Shown piece after piece: positions 15,523-22,556 of a stretch of 24,909 nucleotides of DNA. The notes beneath the pieces were generated by a model, which did no database searches, had not been told where the DNA came from, and saw only the letters and a program-made list of their open reading frames with translations. The DNA is from Solirubrobacteraceae bacterium (GTDB taxonomy: Bacteria > Actinomycetota > Thermoleophilia > Solirubrobacterales > Solirubrobacteraceae): assembly GCA_017882405.1 (NCBI GenBank), contig JADGPO010000013.1:1-24909 (forward strand). Direction: 5' to 3'. Both the position numbers and the translations under genes were made by a program. The first letter of the stretch is position 1. Each line of letters begins with the position of its first letter.

Positions 15523-15597
15523 ATGGCCAAGATCGGCTTCTTCGACCCGCGCCTCGCCCTGGAGCTCGTCAAGAACCGCAACTTCTCGGTCGGCTAG
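15523..15597 (+). other. short ORF or 3' gene fragment between the kinase and pyruvate kinase genes
   Basis: Between the kinase stop (15443) and the pyruvate kinase stop (15594) one plus frame reads as ordinary protein: AWIANPGKSGGSCGRG, then MAKIGFFDPRLALELVKNRN, ending at TAG 15595-15597. From its only ATG it is 24 residues, though the protein-like frame extends back to about 15446 without an ATG. It may be the 3' end of a lost gene or a small peptide gene. Its stop overlaps the pyruvate kinase stop in CTAG. No family recognised. Confidence 0.3.
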
Positions 15598-17003
15598 ACC
15601 TCCTGCACCTGGAACAGGCTGGTCGTACCGGGCTTGCCGCTCGGCAGCCCGGCGGTGATGCCGACGCGCTCGCCGCGCTTGACCCATCCGAGCTCCACCA
15701 CCCGCCGTGCGGAGGCGGAGATCAGCTCCTCGGTGACCTCGTGGCGGGCGATCGACGCCGCCTGCACGCCCCACATGAGGCCACAGCGCCGCACGGTCTC
15801 CTTGCCGGGAGACAGGCAGTAGATCGGCACGTTGGGGCGGTGGGCGGAGATCAGCCGCGCCGACCGGCCCGAGAGGGTCGGGATCACCAGCGCGGCGAGG
15901 CCGAGGTCGCGCGCGGCCGCGCAGGCGCTGTAGGCAATCGTGTAGGCAGGATCGCGCGCGTCGCGGCGCACCCGCTCCTCGTTCCAGGTGCCGTAGGGCA
16001 GCGTTGTCTCGGTGCGCGCGGCGATCGAGGCCATCATCTCCACCGCCTCCACCGGATAGGAGCCGATCGCCGTCTCCTGGGAGAGCATCACGGCGTCGGT
16101 GCCGTCCAGGATCGCGTTGGCCACGTCGGTCGCTTCGGCCCGGGTGGGGCGCGAGGAGGAGACCATCGAGTCCAGCATCTGGGTGGCGGTTATCGAGGGT
16201 CGGGCCAGCCGGCCGGCGATCCGCAAGAGGCGCTTCTGGACGATCGGGACGTCCTCGATCGGCAGCTCGATGCCGAGGTCCCCGCGCGCCACCATCACCG
16301 TGTCGGCGGCGCGGATGATCTCCTCGGCATTGTCGACGGCCTGCGGCTTCTCGATCTTGGCGATCAGCGGCAGACGGGTGTGGCGGCGCACGGTGAGCAC
16401 GTCCTCGGCCGAGCGCACGAACGACAGGGCGACGATGTCGACACCGATCGACTCGCCGAAGCGCAGCATGTCCAGGTCCTCCTCGGGCACCGCCGCCAGG
16501 CCGCGGGTGGAGCCGGGGATGTTCAGGCCCTGCCGGGTGGCCACCGTGCCGCCGATCTCGACCGCGGTGTCGATCTCGCCGTCGCCGGCGCGCACGTGCT
16601 TGACGCGCAGGCGGATCGCGCCGTCGGCCAGGTATATGACGTCCTCGGGATCGACCGCGTCGGCGAGGCCGCCCCACGAGACCGGGATCCGCTCGCCGTC
16701 GCCCTCCACGTGGGAGCCGCACATCAGGACGAGCTCCTCACCGGGCTTGAGCTCGGCGATGCCGTCGCGCAAGGTGCCGATGCGCAGCTTGGGCCCCGGC
16801 AGATCCTGGAGGATCGCCACCTGGCGCCCGACGGCGGCCGCGGCGGCGCGCACGCGTTCGGCGTTCTCAGCGTGCAGCTCGCGGTTGCCGTGGGAGAAGT
16901 TCAGGCGCGCCACGTCGAGCCCCGCGGCGACCATCCGGGTCAGCGTCTCAAGGTCCTGCGAGGCGGGCCCGATGGTGGCGACGATCTTCGTGCGGCGGGT
17001 CAT
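15594..17003 (-). CDS. pyk: pyruvate kinase
   Basis: 469 residues from ATG 17003. Seen in order: RRTKIVATIGPAS (3-15), the substrate-loop region RLNFSHG (33-39), LQDLPGPKLRIG (65-76), the active-site lysine K216 in LIAKIEKPQAV, MVARGDLGIELP (237-248) and ITATQMLDSM (271-280), the classic pyruvate kinase set. It makes ATP and pyruvate from phosphoenolpyruvate and ADP, the last glycolytic step, in the cytoplasm. Starts at ATG 17012 or GTG 17015 are also open; 17003 is chosen because family proteins begin at about MRRTKIV. TAGCGT lies 10 bases upstream of 17003 and would give a very short leader. The gene is read in the same direction as the M29 peptidase, about 50 bases downstream of it. Confidence 0.95.
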   Translation of the reverse strand: MTRRTKIVATIGPASQDLETLTRMVAAGLDVARLNFSHGNRELHAENAERVRAAAAAVGRQVAILQDLPGPKLRIGTLRDGIAELKPGEELVLMCGSHVEGDGERIPVSWGGLADAVDPEDVIYLADGAIRLRVKHVRAGDGEIDTAVEIGGTVATRQGLNIPGSTRGLAAVPEEDLDMLRFGESIGVDIVALSFVRSAEDVLTVRRHTRLPLIAKIEKPQAVDNAEEIIRAADTVMVARGDLGIELPIEDVPIVQKRLLRIAGRLARPSITATQMLDSMVSSSRPTRAEATDVANAILDGTDAVMLSQETAIGSYPVEAVEMMASIAARTETTLPYGTWNEERVRRDARDPAYTIAYSACAAARDLGLAALVIPTLSGRSARLISAHRPNVPIYCLSPGKETVRRCGLMWGVQAASIARHEVTEELISASARRVVELGWVKRGERVGITAGLPSGKPGTTSLFQVQEV

Positions 17004-17055
17004 TTGCGCCATCACGCTAGCTCACCGGCCGATACCGCCCGGTTAAGCAGATGTT

Positions 17056-18141
17056 TCAGGTGAGAAGCGTTCCGTCCTGCACGGCCGGCTCGCCGTCGGC
17101 GCTGATCCGCCCGCCGTCGCGCAGGTCGCAGATGAGGTCCCAGTGCAGCGCCGAGGCGTTCGTGCCGCCGGTCTCCGGATAGGAACGCCCGAGCGCCAGG
17201 TGCACGGTGCCGGCCATCTTCTCGTCGAGCAGGATGTGTCCGGTAGCTCGGTCGATGCCGGTGTTTGTGCCGATCCCGAGCTCACCGAGGAAGCGAGCGC
17301 CCGCGTCGGTGTCAAGCGCCGCCCGTAGGTAGTCCCCGCCGCGCTCGGCGCTGAACTGCACGACCTCGCCCTCGCGGAAGGTGAGGGTCACCCCGGTGAC
17401 GGTGACGCCCCGTGGTCCGGTGGGCACCGTGAAGCGGATCGTCCCGTTGGCCGAGCGCTCGTGCGGGCCGGTGAAGACCTCGCCGGACGGCATGTTGCGC
17501 CGGCCGTCGGAGTTGATCCAGGTGCGGCCGGTCACATCCAGCGTGATGTCGGTGCCGTCGGCCTCGATCCGGACCTCATGAGCGGTGCTGAGTCGCTGCA
17601 CGAGCCGAGCCTGGTCGGCGCTCAGATCGCGCCATGCCTGCACGGCGTCGGGGCGATCGAGAAATAGAGCACGGGTGACGAACGCAGCGTACGCGTCGTC
17701 GGACATCGAGGCCAGCTGGGCAAGCGCCGACGTCGGCCAGATCGTGCCGCACCAGCGGCGCGACATGCGCACCTCGCGCAGGGGCGCGCGGGCAGTCGCG
17801 GCGCGAGCGATCAGCATCGGATCGACATCCGCCAGCGCCGCCGTGTTGGCGGGCGCGTCGATCGACAGCGTCACGTCGCTCGCCTCCAGTTCGGTCAGCT
17901 CGGCCGGGGCGAAGCCGTCCAGGTAACGCTCGGTGGCGTAGCGAAAGAAGTCGGCGCCCTGTGAGGGCAGCGACACCCGCATCCCCGGCCACGCCTCGCG
18001 CTGCAGGATGGCGCGGTGCACGGAGCGTAGGATCGGCTCGGCCAGCATGGTCGAGCTGACGAGCACCTGCTGGCCGGGCGAGACCTCCAGGCACCAGTCG
18101 CACAGCAGCTCGGCGAACGCGTCGGGGTCCGGACCGGTCAT
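17056..18141 (-). CDS. M29 family aminopeptidase (thermophilic aminopeptidase T type)
   Basis: 361 residues, normal for M29. These are dimeric cytoplasmic metallopeptidases that remove N-terminal residues. Visible metal-site motifs: RRNMPSGEVFTGPHE (first Glu ligands), FLGELGIGTN (Glu) and the closing run with GTVHLALGRSYPETGG and ALHWDLICDLR (His, His and Asp ligands). The N-terminal half is the variable family domain. The ATG at 18141 overlaps the stop of the preceding small gene as ATGA, which fixes the start and suggests coupled translation. Substrate preference cannot be read. Pyruvate kinase follows on the same strand after a 52-base gap that holds its likely promoter. Confidence 0.9.
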   Translation of the reverse strand: MTGPDPDAFAELLCDWCLEVSPGQQVLVSSTMLAEPILRSVHRAILQREAWPGMRVSLPSQGADFFRYATERYLDGFAPAELTELEASDVTLSIDAPANTAALADVDPMLIARAATARAPLREVRMSRRWCGTIWPTSALAQLASMSDDAYAAFVTRALFLDRPDAVQAWRDLSADQARLVQRLSTAHEVRIEADGTDITLDVTGRTWINSDGRRNMPSGEVFTGPHERSANGTIRFTVPTGPRGVTVTGVTLTFREGEVVQFSAERGGDYLRAALDTDAGARFLGELGIGTNTGIDRATGHILLDEKMAGTVHLALGRSYPETGGTNASALHWDLICDLRDGGRISADGEPAVQDGTLLT

Positions 18142-18515
18142 GGCGCCTCGACGTCGGGGAAGTGCTCGGCGGCGTGCGCGCGCAGCGACTCCAACACGAA
18201 CTCGCGCTCGGGGCCCGACGCCATCCGGTAGCGGCCGATCAGCTCCTTCTGGCGGATCATCTCCAGACCGGAGATCGTCCAGGACGCCGCCAGGCGCTCG
18301 AACAGCAGCTCGATCGCGCGCTGGCGCGCGTCCTCGCGGTTGCGCCCGCCGCCCAGGATGTCGGCGTACTCGCGCCGGGTGGCCGGGGTCAGCGAGCCAC
18401 GCAGCGCGAGCACGTTGCCCTCGGCGTCGGTGTACTCGGAAACCGGAGCGGCAAGCTTGGTGCGCTGGCGGTGGCGGCGTCCCACCGCCCCGAGGTTATA
18501 AGGGGTGGTGGCCAT
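18138..18515 (-). CDS. conserved hypothetical protein, charged and helical
   Basis: 125 residues, no family recognised. The first 20 residues are basic (GRRHRQRTKLAAP), followed by SEYTDAEGNVLALRGSLTPA and a long charged helical part (REYADILGGGRNREDARQRA and on). No signal peptide and no membrane span. Start is ATG 18515. Its stop overlaps the start of the M29 aminopeptidase by four bases (ATGA), so the two are made together. The divergent metallo-beta-lactamase gene starts 41 bases away, so both promoters must lie in or near that short gap. Confidence 0.7.
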   Translation of the reverse strand: MATTPYNLGAVGRRHRQRTKLAAPVSEYTDAEGNVLALRGSLTPATRREYADILGGGRNREDARQRAIELLFERLAASWTISGLEMIRQKELIGRYRMASGPEREFVLESLRAHAAEHFPDVEAP

Positions 18516-18543
18516 GAAGTGCGCGCCGTCTACGCGTCGCCAA

Positions 18544-18549
18544 TATCGT
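18544..18549 (+). promoter_or_regulatory. candidate leaderless -10 element (TATCGT)
   Basis: TATCGT ends 7 bases before ATG 18557, the spacing expected if transcription starts at the start codon. No clear -35 box. GGAG also occurs but only 3 bases before the ATG, too close for a normal ribosome site. Confidence 0.4.
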
Positions 18550-18556
18550 GGAGCAA

Positions 18557-19546
18557 ATGTCGAGAAAACCAGAGCTCGGCCGTGGCGAGCGCGTGCTCCC
18601 CGGGCTGTGGCGGCTGCGCCTGCCGCTGCCCTGGCCGGGCGTCCCCCACGGCAACGCGTGGGCGGTCGCGGCCGGCTCGGGCATCGTCCTTGTCGACTGC
18701 GGATATCACGGACCCGGCTCGCTGGCCCAGCTGGAGCGCGCGCTGGAGATGGTCAACCTCCGCCTCGAGCAGGTGCGCCTGCTGGTCATCACCCACGCCC
18801 ACACCGACCACTGGGGCGAGGCGGCGACGGTCGTGGAGCGCGCCGGGTGCGAGATGTGGATGCATCCGGCGAGCGCCCACGGGCGCGATCGGCTCGATGA
18901 TCCGGAGGCGGCCCTGGCGCGGCGCGTGGAGGTGGCGCGCCAGAGCGGCGTGTCGGCGGCCACGATCGAGCGCTACGCCGAGCAGGCCAAGGACATGCCC
19001 TCGGGATTGGCCGCGGCGATCGATGCCGACCGGGAACTGGTAGACGGCGTGACGATCGACACCGACCTCGGCACCTGGACGACTTACGAGACGCCCGGAC
19101 ATGCTCCCTCCCACGTCTGCCTGTACCAGCCCGAGCGCCGGCTGCTGATCTCAGGCGATCACGTCCTGGGGCGGATCTCGCTGTACTACGACTATGGCTA
19201 CACGCCCGATCCGGTGGGCGAGTTCCTCGGCTCGCTGGACCGCGTCGACACGCTCGATGCGCGCCTGGCGCTGTCGGGTCACGGCAAGCCGTTCGTCGAC
19301 GTGCACGGCCACATCGAGGGCAACCGCGAGTTGGTGAACGAGCGGCTGGAGGCGACGGCCGCGGCGGTGCGGGGAGAGCCGCGAACGGCCGTGCAGCTGG
19401 TCCCGGAGATCTACGGCCAGGAGCTGAGCTTCGAGAACGCCAATTGGCTGATCACGCAGACGATGAGCTATTTGACCCACCTGCAGCGCGACGGCCGGGT
19501 GCATGGCGAGCGCAATGGCGAAGTAGAGCGTTGGCGAGCCGTCTGA
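18557..19546 (+). CDS. metallo-beta-lactamase fold hydrolase
   Basis: 329 residues from ATG 18557. Metal ligands: H80, H82, D84 and H85 in ITHAHTDHWG; H182 in TPGHAPSH; D201 in ISGDHVLG; and H242 in SGHGKP. The pattern, with a long helical insert between the first motif and H182 (about 105-165), fits the group of MBL hydrolases that act on thioesters or related esters in actinobacteria. The C-terminal 80 residues (NRELVNERLEATAAAV and following) are helical and end in a winged-helix-like stretch. It is not a standard glyoxalase II. GTG 18548 gives a start three codons earlier. The gene is single, divergent from the hypothetical/M29 pair and followed by the metF promoter. Confidence 0.85.
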   Translation: MSRKPELGRGERVLPGLWRLRLPLPWPGVPHGNAWAVAAGSGIVLVDCGYHGPGSLAQLERALEMVNLRLEQVRLLVITHAHTDHWGEAATVVERAGCEMWMHPASAHGRDRLDDPEAALARRVEVARQSGVSAATIERYAEQAKDMPSGLAAAIDADRELVDGVTIDTDLGTWTTYETPGHAPSHVCLYQPERRLLISGDHVLGRISLYYDYGYTPDPVGEFLGSLDRVDTLDARLALSGHGKPFVDVHGHIEGNRELVNERLEATAAAVRGEPRTAVQLVPEIYGQELSFENANWLITQTMSYLTHLQRDGRVHGERNGEVERWRAV

Positions 19547-19571
19547 GCGTGTAATCACCGTACGGCGCGCG

Positions 19572-19611
19572 AACCTTGACACATCTTTGTCAAGGTTGCT
19601 AGGCTGGCGCG
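19572..19611 (+). promoter_or_regulatory. leaderless metF promoter overlapped by a perfect 26-base palindrome
   Basis: TTGACA (19576-19581), an 18-base spacer, TAGGCT (19600-19605), then 6 bases to the metF ATG. This is the clearest promoter in the window and implies a leaderless mRNA. The arms AACCTTGACA (19572-19581) and TGTCAAGGTT (19588-19597) are exact reverse complements with a 6-base spacer; the left arm contains the -35 box and the right arm fills the spacer up to 3 bases before the -10. A dimeric repressor bound here would block the polymerase. No regulator gene is adjacent. Confidence 0.75.
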
Positions 19612-20532
19612 ATGCGCATCGATCAGATCATCGCCGAAGCGGACGAGCCGCTGTTCTCGTTCGAGTTCTTCCCGCCCAAGAGCGACGCCGGAGAGCGGGT
19701 CCTGGGGCTCGCCCTGGAGTCGCTGCGGGCCCTGTCCCCCGACTTCGTGTCGGTCACCTACGGCGCCGGCGGCAGCTCCCGCGGCCGCACGCTGGAGCTC
19801 ACCAAATGGATCAAGCAGGAGCTGGGGATCGAGGCGATGGCCCATCTCAGCTGCGTCGGGTCCACGCGCGAGGAGCTGCGGGCGATCGTCGATGACATGA
19901 GCGCGGCCGGGATCGACAACATCCTGGCGCTGCGCGGCGACCCGCCCCGCGGGCAGACCGACTGGGAGGCCCATCCCGGAGGTCTGAGCTATTCGACCGA
20001 GCTCGCCGGGCTGATCCGCGCCGACTACCCGGACGTGTGCCTGGGCGGGGCGTGCTTCCCCGAGGTCCACCCGGAGGCGCCCGACCTCGCGCACGACCTG
20101 CGGTTCCTCAAGGAGAAGGTCGACAGCGGCGTATCGTTCCTGGTCACGCAGCTGTTCTTCGACAACGAGCTGTACTTCCGCTTCGTCGAGGAGGCGCGCG
20201 CGGCCGGCATCGAGGTGCCGATCCTGCCCGGGGTGATGCCGATCACCGACCTGAGCCAGATCAAGACGATCACCGGCATGTGCGGCGCGACGATCCCCCA
20301 GACCCTGTTGGAGGCGCTGGAGTGGCGCTCCCACGACCCCGAGGCGGTCCTGCAGCTGGGCGTCTCCTACGCCACCCTGCAGTGCGCCGAGCTGCTGGCC
20401 AGGGGCGCGCCGGGAATCCACTTCTACACCCTCAATCGCTCGCACGCCACGCGCGCGATCCTCTCGGCGCTGAAGGTCCACCGGCCATGGGTCGCCCGCG
20501 AGGTCGTCCTCGGCGCCAGCCGGACCGCCTGA
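19612..20532 (+). CDS. metF: methylenetetrahydrofolate reductase
   Basis: 306 residues, normal for the bacterial enzyme. It reduces 5,10-methylenetetrahydrofolate to 5-methyltetrahydrofolate with FAD, supplying methyl groups for methionine. Seen: FSFEFFPPKS at residues 15-24 with the catalytic Glu (E18), VSVTYGAGGSSRGRT, MAHLSCVGSTREEL, the flavin-site text NILALRGDPPRG and SFLVTQLFFDNELYFRF. The start at 19612 is fixed by the conserved N-terminus and by the promoter 6 bases upstream. It appears to be a single-gene unit with its own operator-like palindrome. It ends in a hairpin-forming sequence shared with the convergent gene. Confidence 0.95.
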   Translation: MRIDQIIAEADEPLFSFEFFPPKSDAGERVLGLALESLRALSPDFVSVTYGAGGSSRGRTLELTKWIKQELGIEAMAHLSCVGSTREELRAIVDDMSAAGIDNILALRGDPPRGQTDWEAHPGGLSYSTELAGLIRADYPDVCLGGACFPEVHPEAPDLAHDLRFLKEKVDSGVSFLVTQLFFDNELYFRFVEEARAAGIEVPILPGVMPITDLSQIKTITGMCGATIPQTLLEALEWRSHDPEAVLQLGVSYATLQCAELLARGAPGIHFYTLNRSHATRAILSALKVHRPWVAREVVLGASRTA

Positions 20533-20549
20533 TCCGCGCCGTCAGGCGG
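20525..20549. terminator. hairpin between convergent genes, each stop codon inside an arm
   Basis: CCGCCTGA (20525-20532) and TCAGGCGG (20542-20549) are perfect complements with a 9-base loop. The left arm contains the metF TGA and the right arm the TGA of the minus-strand gene. There is no U-run, so it is not a classic intrinsic terminator, but actinobacterial terminators often lack one. It would work in both directions. Confidence 0.45.
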
Positions 20550-20829
20550 CGGGCGGAGGCGGCGTGATGTCGAGCGCCTGGGCGACCATCGGGCGCCCGT
20601 CGAGCTCGTAGCGAACGTCGACCTCGTCGTTTCGCTTGTAGGTGCCGATTCCCCAGATGCCGATGAACCAGGCCCAGCCACTGAGCTTCCCACGCACCAG
20701 CTCGCGCTCGAACAGCAGCTCGCCGCCGGCCACCCGGTAGTCCGTGCCCAGCTCCTGGAGCACGCCGTTGACATAGACCTCGAACGGCGGGCGAACGCCC
20801 GGCGGAAGCTTCACCCGCCATTCCCTCAT
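20542..20829 (-). CDS. conserved hypothetical protein
   Basis: 95 residues, no recognised domain. Text such as LPPGVRPPFEVYVNGVLQ and GTDYRVAGGELLFERELVRG suggests a beta-rich fold that could bind another protein, with a central hydrophobic stretch (LSGWAWFIGIWGIGTYKRND) that is too short and broken to be a sure membrane span. Ends in Pro-rich TPPPPAA. The start ATG 20829 overlaps the stop of the GNAT gene as ATGA, so the two are translated together. A longer open frame upstream lies inside the GNAT gene and is rejected. Function unknown. Confidence 0.7.
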   Translation of the reverse strand: MREWRVKLPPGVRPPFEVYVNGVLQELGTDYRVAGGELLFERELVRGKLSGWAWFIGIWGIGTYKRNDEVDVRYELDGRPMVAQALDITPPPPAA

Positions 20830-21431
20830 GGCCGCTGCCCCTCCAGGTCGGCGGGGATCAGGGAGTACACGGCCGTGTCGATCCGGCGGCGGCGCTGGCG
20901 CAGGTAGCCGCGCAGCACGCCCTCGGCGATGAACCCGGCGGCCGTCGCCGCGCGCCCGAGCGCCTGATTGTCTGGTGGGGCGTGCAGCTCGACGCGCATG
21001 ATCCCGCAGGCTCCCAGCAGCCAGGTTCCCACCAGGGCCAGCGCGCCGGCGCCCAGTCCCCGGCCGCGATCGGCGAGAGCCACCCAGATGGTCAGCCCGA
21101 CGCGCAGGTGATCCCAGTCGACGTCCCGGACCTCCACCTGGCCGCGGCATGCGCCAGAACCGGCCCCACCCGCCCCACCACTCGCCCCGCCACCCGCCCC
21201 ATCGAGGATCGTCAGCCACGCGCCGGCGCCCGCCGCTCGCTCCCCGGCCTCGTGCTCCACCCGGCGCCCCAGCTCGGCCCCGCTGGGGGGTCGCTCCAGC
21301 CGCAGCGCCTCGTGCAGTCGCGGATCGTCCTGGTGAGCGATCAGGATCTCGGGTATGTCGCGCTCGGCGGCCAGGCGCAGCTGTGCGGTGGGGCCGCGCA
21401 ACGGCTGCCCGAGGTCGGGAAACGACGGCAT
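20826..21431 (-). CDS. GNAT family N-acetyltransferase
   Basis: 201 residues from ATG 21431. Resembles ribosomal-protein acetyltransferases of the RimJ/RimL kind: N-terminal LRLAAERDIPEILIAHQDDP, then the acetyl-CoA loop RGRGLGAGALALVGTWLL, then MRVELHAPPDNQALGRAATAAGF and EGVLRGYLRQ, the typical last strand and helix. The substrate is not readable. Odd feature: a Gly/Ala/Ser-rich insert (GAGGGASGGAGGAGSGA) at about residues 98-114, between the N-terminal helices and the central strands, which looks like an expanded flexible loop. It is coupled (ATGA) to the following hypothetical gene, and divergent from the YgjP-like protease gene. Confidence 0.85.
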   Translation of the reverse strand: MPSFPDLGQPLRGPTAQLRLAAERDIPEILIAHQDDPRLHEALRLERPPSGAELGRRVEHEAGERAAGAGAWLTILDGAGGGASGGAGGAGSGACRGQVEVRDVDWDHLRVGLTIWVALADRGRGLGAGALALVGTWLLGACGIMRVELHAPPDNQALGRAATAAGFIAEGVLRGYLRQRRRRIDTAVYSLIPADLEGQRP

Positions 21432-21442
21432 GTCAGGACTGG

Positions 21443-21452
21443 ACCGTACCCT
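21443..21452. promoter_or_regulatory. overlapping divergent -10 elements
   Basis: The sequence ACCGTACCCT reads TACCCT on the plus strand (12 bases before ATG 21465) and TACGGT on the minus strand (11 bases before ATG 21431); the two share the central TA. Both would give mRNAs with leaders of only a few bases. No -35 boxes stand out. The gap between the two genes is 33 bases, so the promoters must overlap somewhere here. Confidence 0.35.
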
Positions 21453-21464
21453 GACTGAGCGACG

Positions 21465-22121
21465 ATGAGCGAGATCGAGTACACCGTCCGGCGTTCCGAG
21501 CGCGCCCGCCGCGTGCGGGTCACGGTCGATGCCGCGCGCGGCGTCGAGGTGGTGCTGCCACGGCGGGCGGCCGAGCGCGAGGCGGCGGCCGCGGTGCGCG
21601 AGCTGAGCCCCTGGATCGGACGGCGGCTGGCCGAGCTGGCGCACGCCCGGGAGGCCGTGGCGGCGCGCGGCGACTCCGTGCCGTACCTGGGACGGCTGCT
21701 GACGGTGCGCACCGAGCCGGGGCGCACGAGGGTTCACCGTCGAGGCGATGAGCTGCTGGCGCCCGCGGGGACGGCGCGCGTGCAAGCGCTCGAGCGCTGG
21801 TACCGGCGGGCGGCGCGCGACGAGCTCGAACCGCGGCTGGAGCGGGCCTGTGATGAGGCCGGCACCACCTTCACCCGGCTGTCGATCCGCGGGCAGCGCA
21901 CCCGCTGGGCGAGCTGCTCGCGCAGCGGCGCGATGAGCTTCAACTGGCGGCTGCTGCTGGCTCCCGAGCCGGTGCTCGACTACGTCGTCTGGCACGAGGT
22001 CTGCCACCTGCAGGTGTTGGACCACTCGCCGCGCTTCTGGGCTTTGTTGGGAGGCCACTGCCCGGACTACCGCGAGCACGTCCGCTGGCTGCGCCGGTAC
22101 GGCCAGACGCTGGTCCTCTAG
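21465..22121 (+). CDS. YgjP-like (DUF45) metallopeptidase domain protein
   Basis: 218 residues, full length for the family. The zinc motif HEVCH is at residues 177-181 with the third ligand H187 in DHSPRFWALL. Before it come LSIRGQRTRWASCSRSG (139-155) and MSFNWRLLLAPEPVLDYVVW (157-176), the standard YgjP text. The family is related to SprT/WLM proteases and is widespread, but its substrate is not known. Start is ATG 21465, with overlapping divergent -10 elements just upstream. It ends 3 bases before the stop of the convergent hypothetical gene, so there is no room for a separate terminator. Confidence 0.88.
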   Translation: MSEIEYTVRRSERARRVRVTVDAARGVEVVLPRRAAEREAAAAVRELSPWIGRRLAELAHAREAVAARGDSVPYLGRLLTVRTEPGRTRVHRRGDELLAPAGTARVQALERWYRRAARDELEPRLERACDEAGTTFTRLSIRGQRTRWASCSRSGAMSFNWRLLLAPEPVLDYVVWHEVCHLQVLDHSPRFWALLGGHCPDYREHVRWLRRYGQTLVL

Positions 22122-22124
22122 CCC

Positions 22125-22487
22125 TCAGCGCCCCTGGTCGGCCTCGGCGAGCGTCCGGCGCAGCGCCGTGAACGGGCTCTCGGAGCCGCGCTCGGGGATC
22201 ACCTGCCGCTTGACCCGGCCCCGGTAGGCCTCCACCGACCCGTCACCGCGCACGTCCACTCCCGCGCGCACGCTGGGCACGAACCGCTCGGGTCCGGCCA
22301 GCTCCACGCGCGCCACCACCTGCTCGACGGGGTCAAAGCGCTTGAACTTGGCGTCGACGACCTCGTCAGGGGCGGTGCGGATCAGCTCCCGGGCCCGAGC
22401 CTCCAGCTCGTCGAGAGCGTCTGCGATCTCAGAGAAGGTGCTGCGCTTGACCTTGGGTCCGGCGCGTACGGTCAGCTTCCAGCGCAC
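22125..22487 (-). CDS. conserved hypothetical protein
   Basis: 120 residues from GTG 22487 (first residues MRWKLTVRAGPKVKRSTF). The frame is open upstream to 22541, but the extra 18 residues look non-conserved. The body is charged: helix at 20-40 (EIADALDELEARARELIRTA), then VEQVVARVELAGPERFVPSV, a beta-like pattern, and a basic end RGRVKRQVIPERGSESPF. No family recognised, no membrane span. It lies alone between the YgjP-like gene (convergent, 3-base gap) and the aldehyde dehydrogenase gene, upstream of it on the same strand. Confidence 0.65.
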   Translation of the reverse strand: MRWKLTVRAGPKVKRSTFSEIADALDELEARARELIRTAPDEVVDAKFKRFDPVEQVVARVELAGPERFVPSVRAGVDVRGDGSVEAYRGRVKRQVIPERGSESPFTALRRTLAEADQGR

Positions 22488-22556
22488 GCCGCGATGATCG
22501 CACGCTTGAGCGGGCCGGCCGCCACAACGGGCCACTAACAAAGCGCCGACCTGCGC

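Noticed and set aside
15477..17063. 528-codon plus-strand ORF opposite pyruvate kinase
   Set aside because: Low-information antisense frame; pyruvate kinase motifs are clear on the minus strand.
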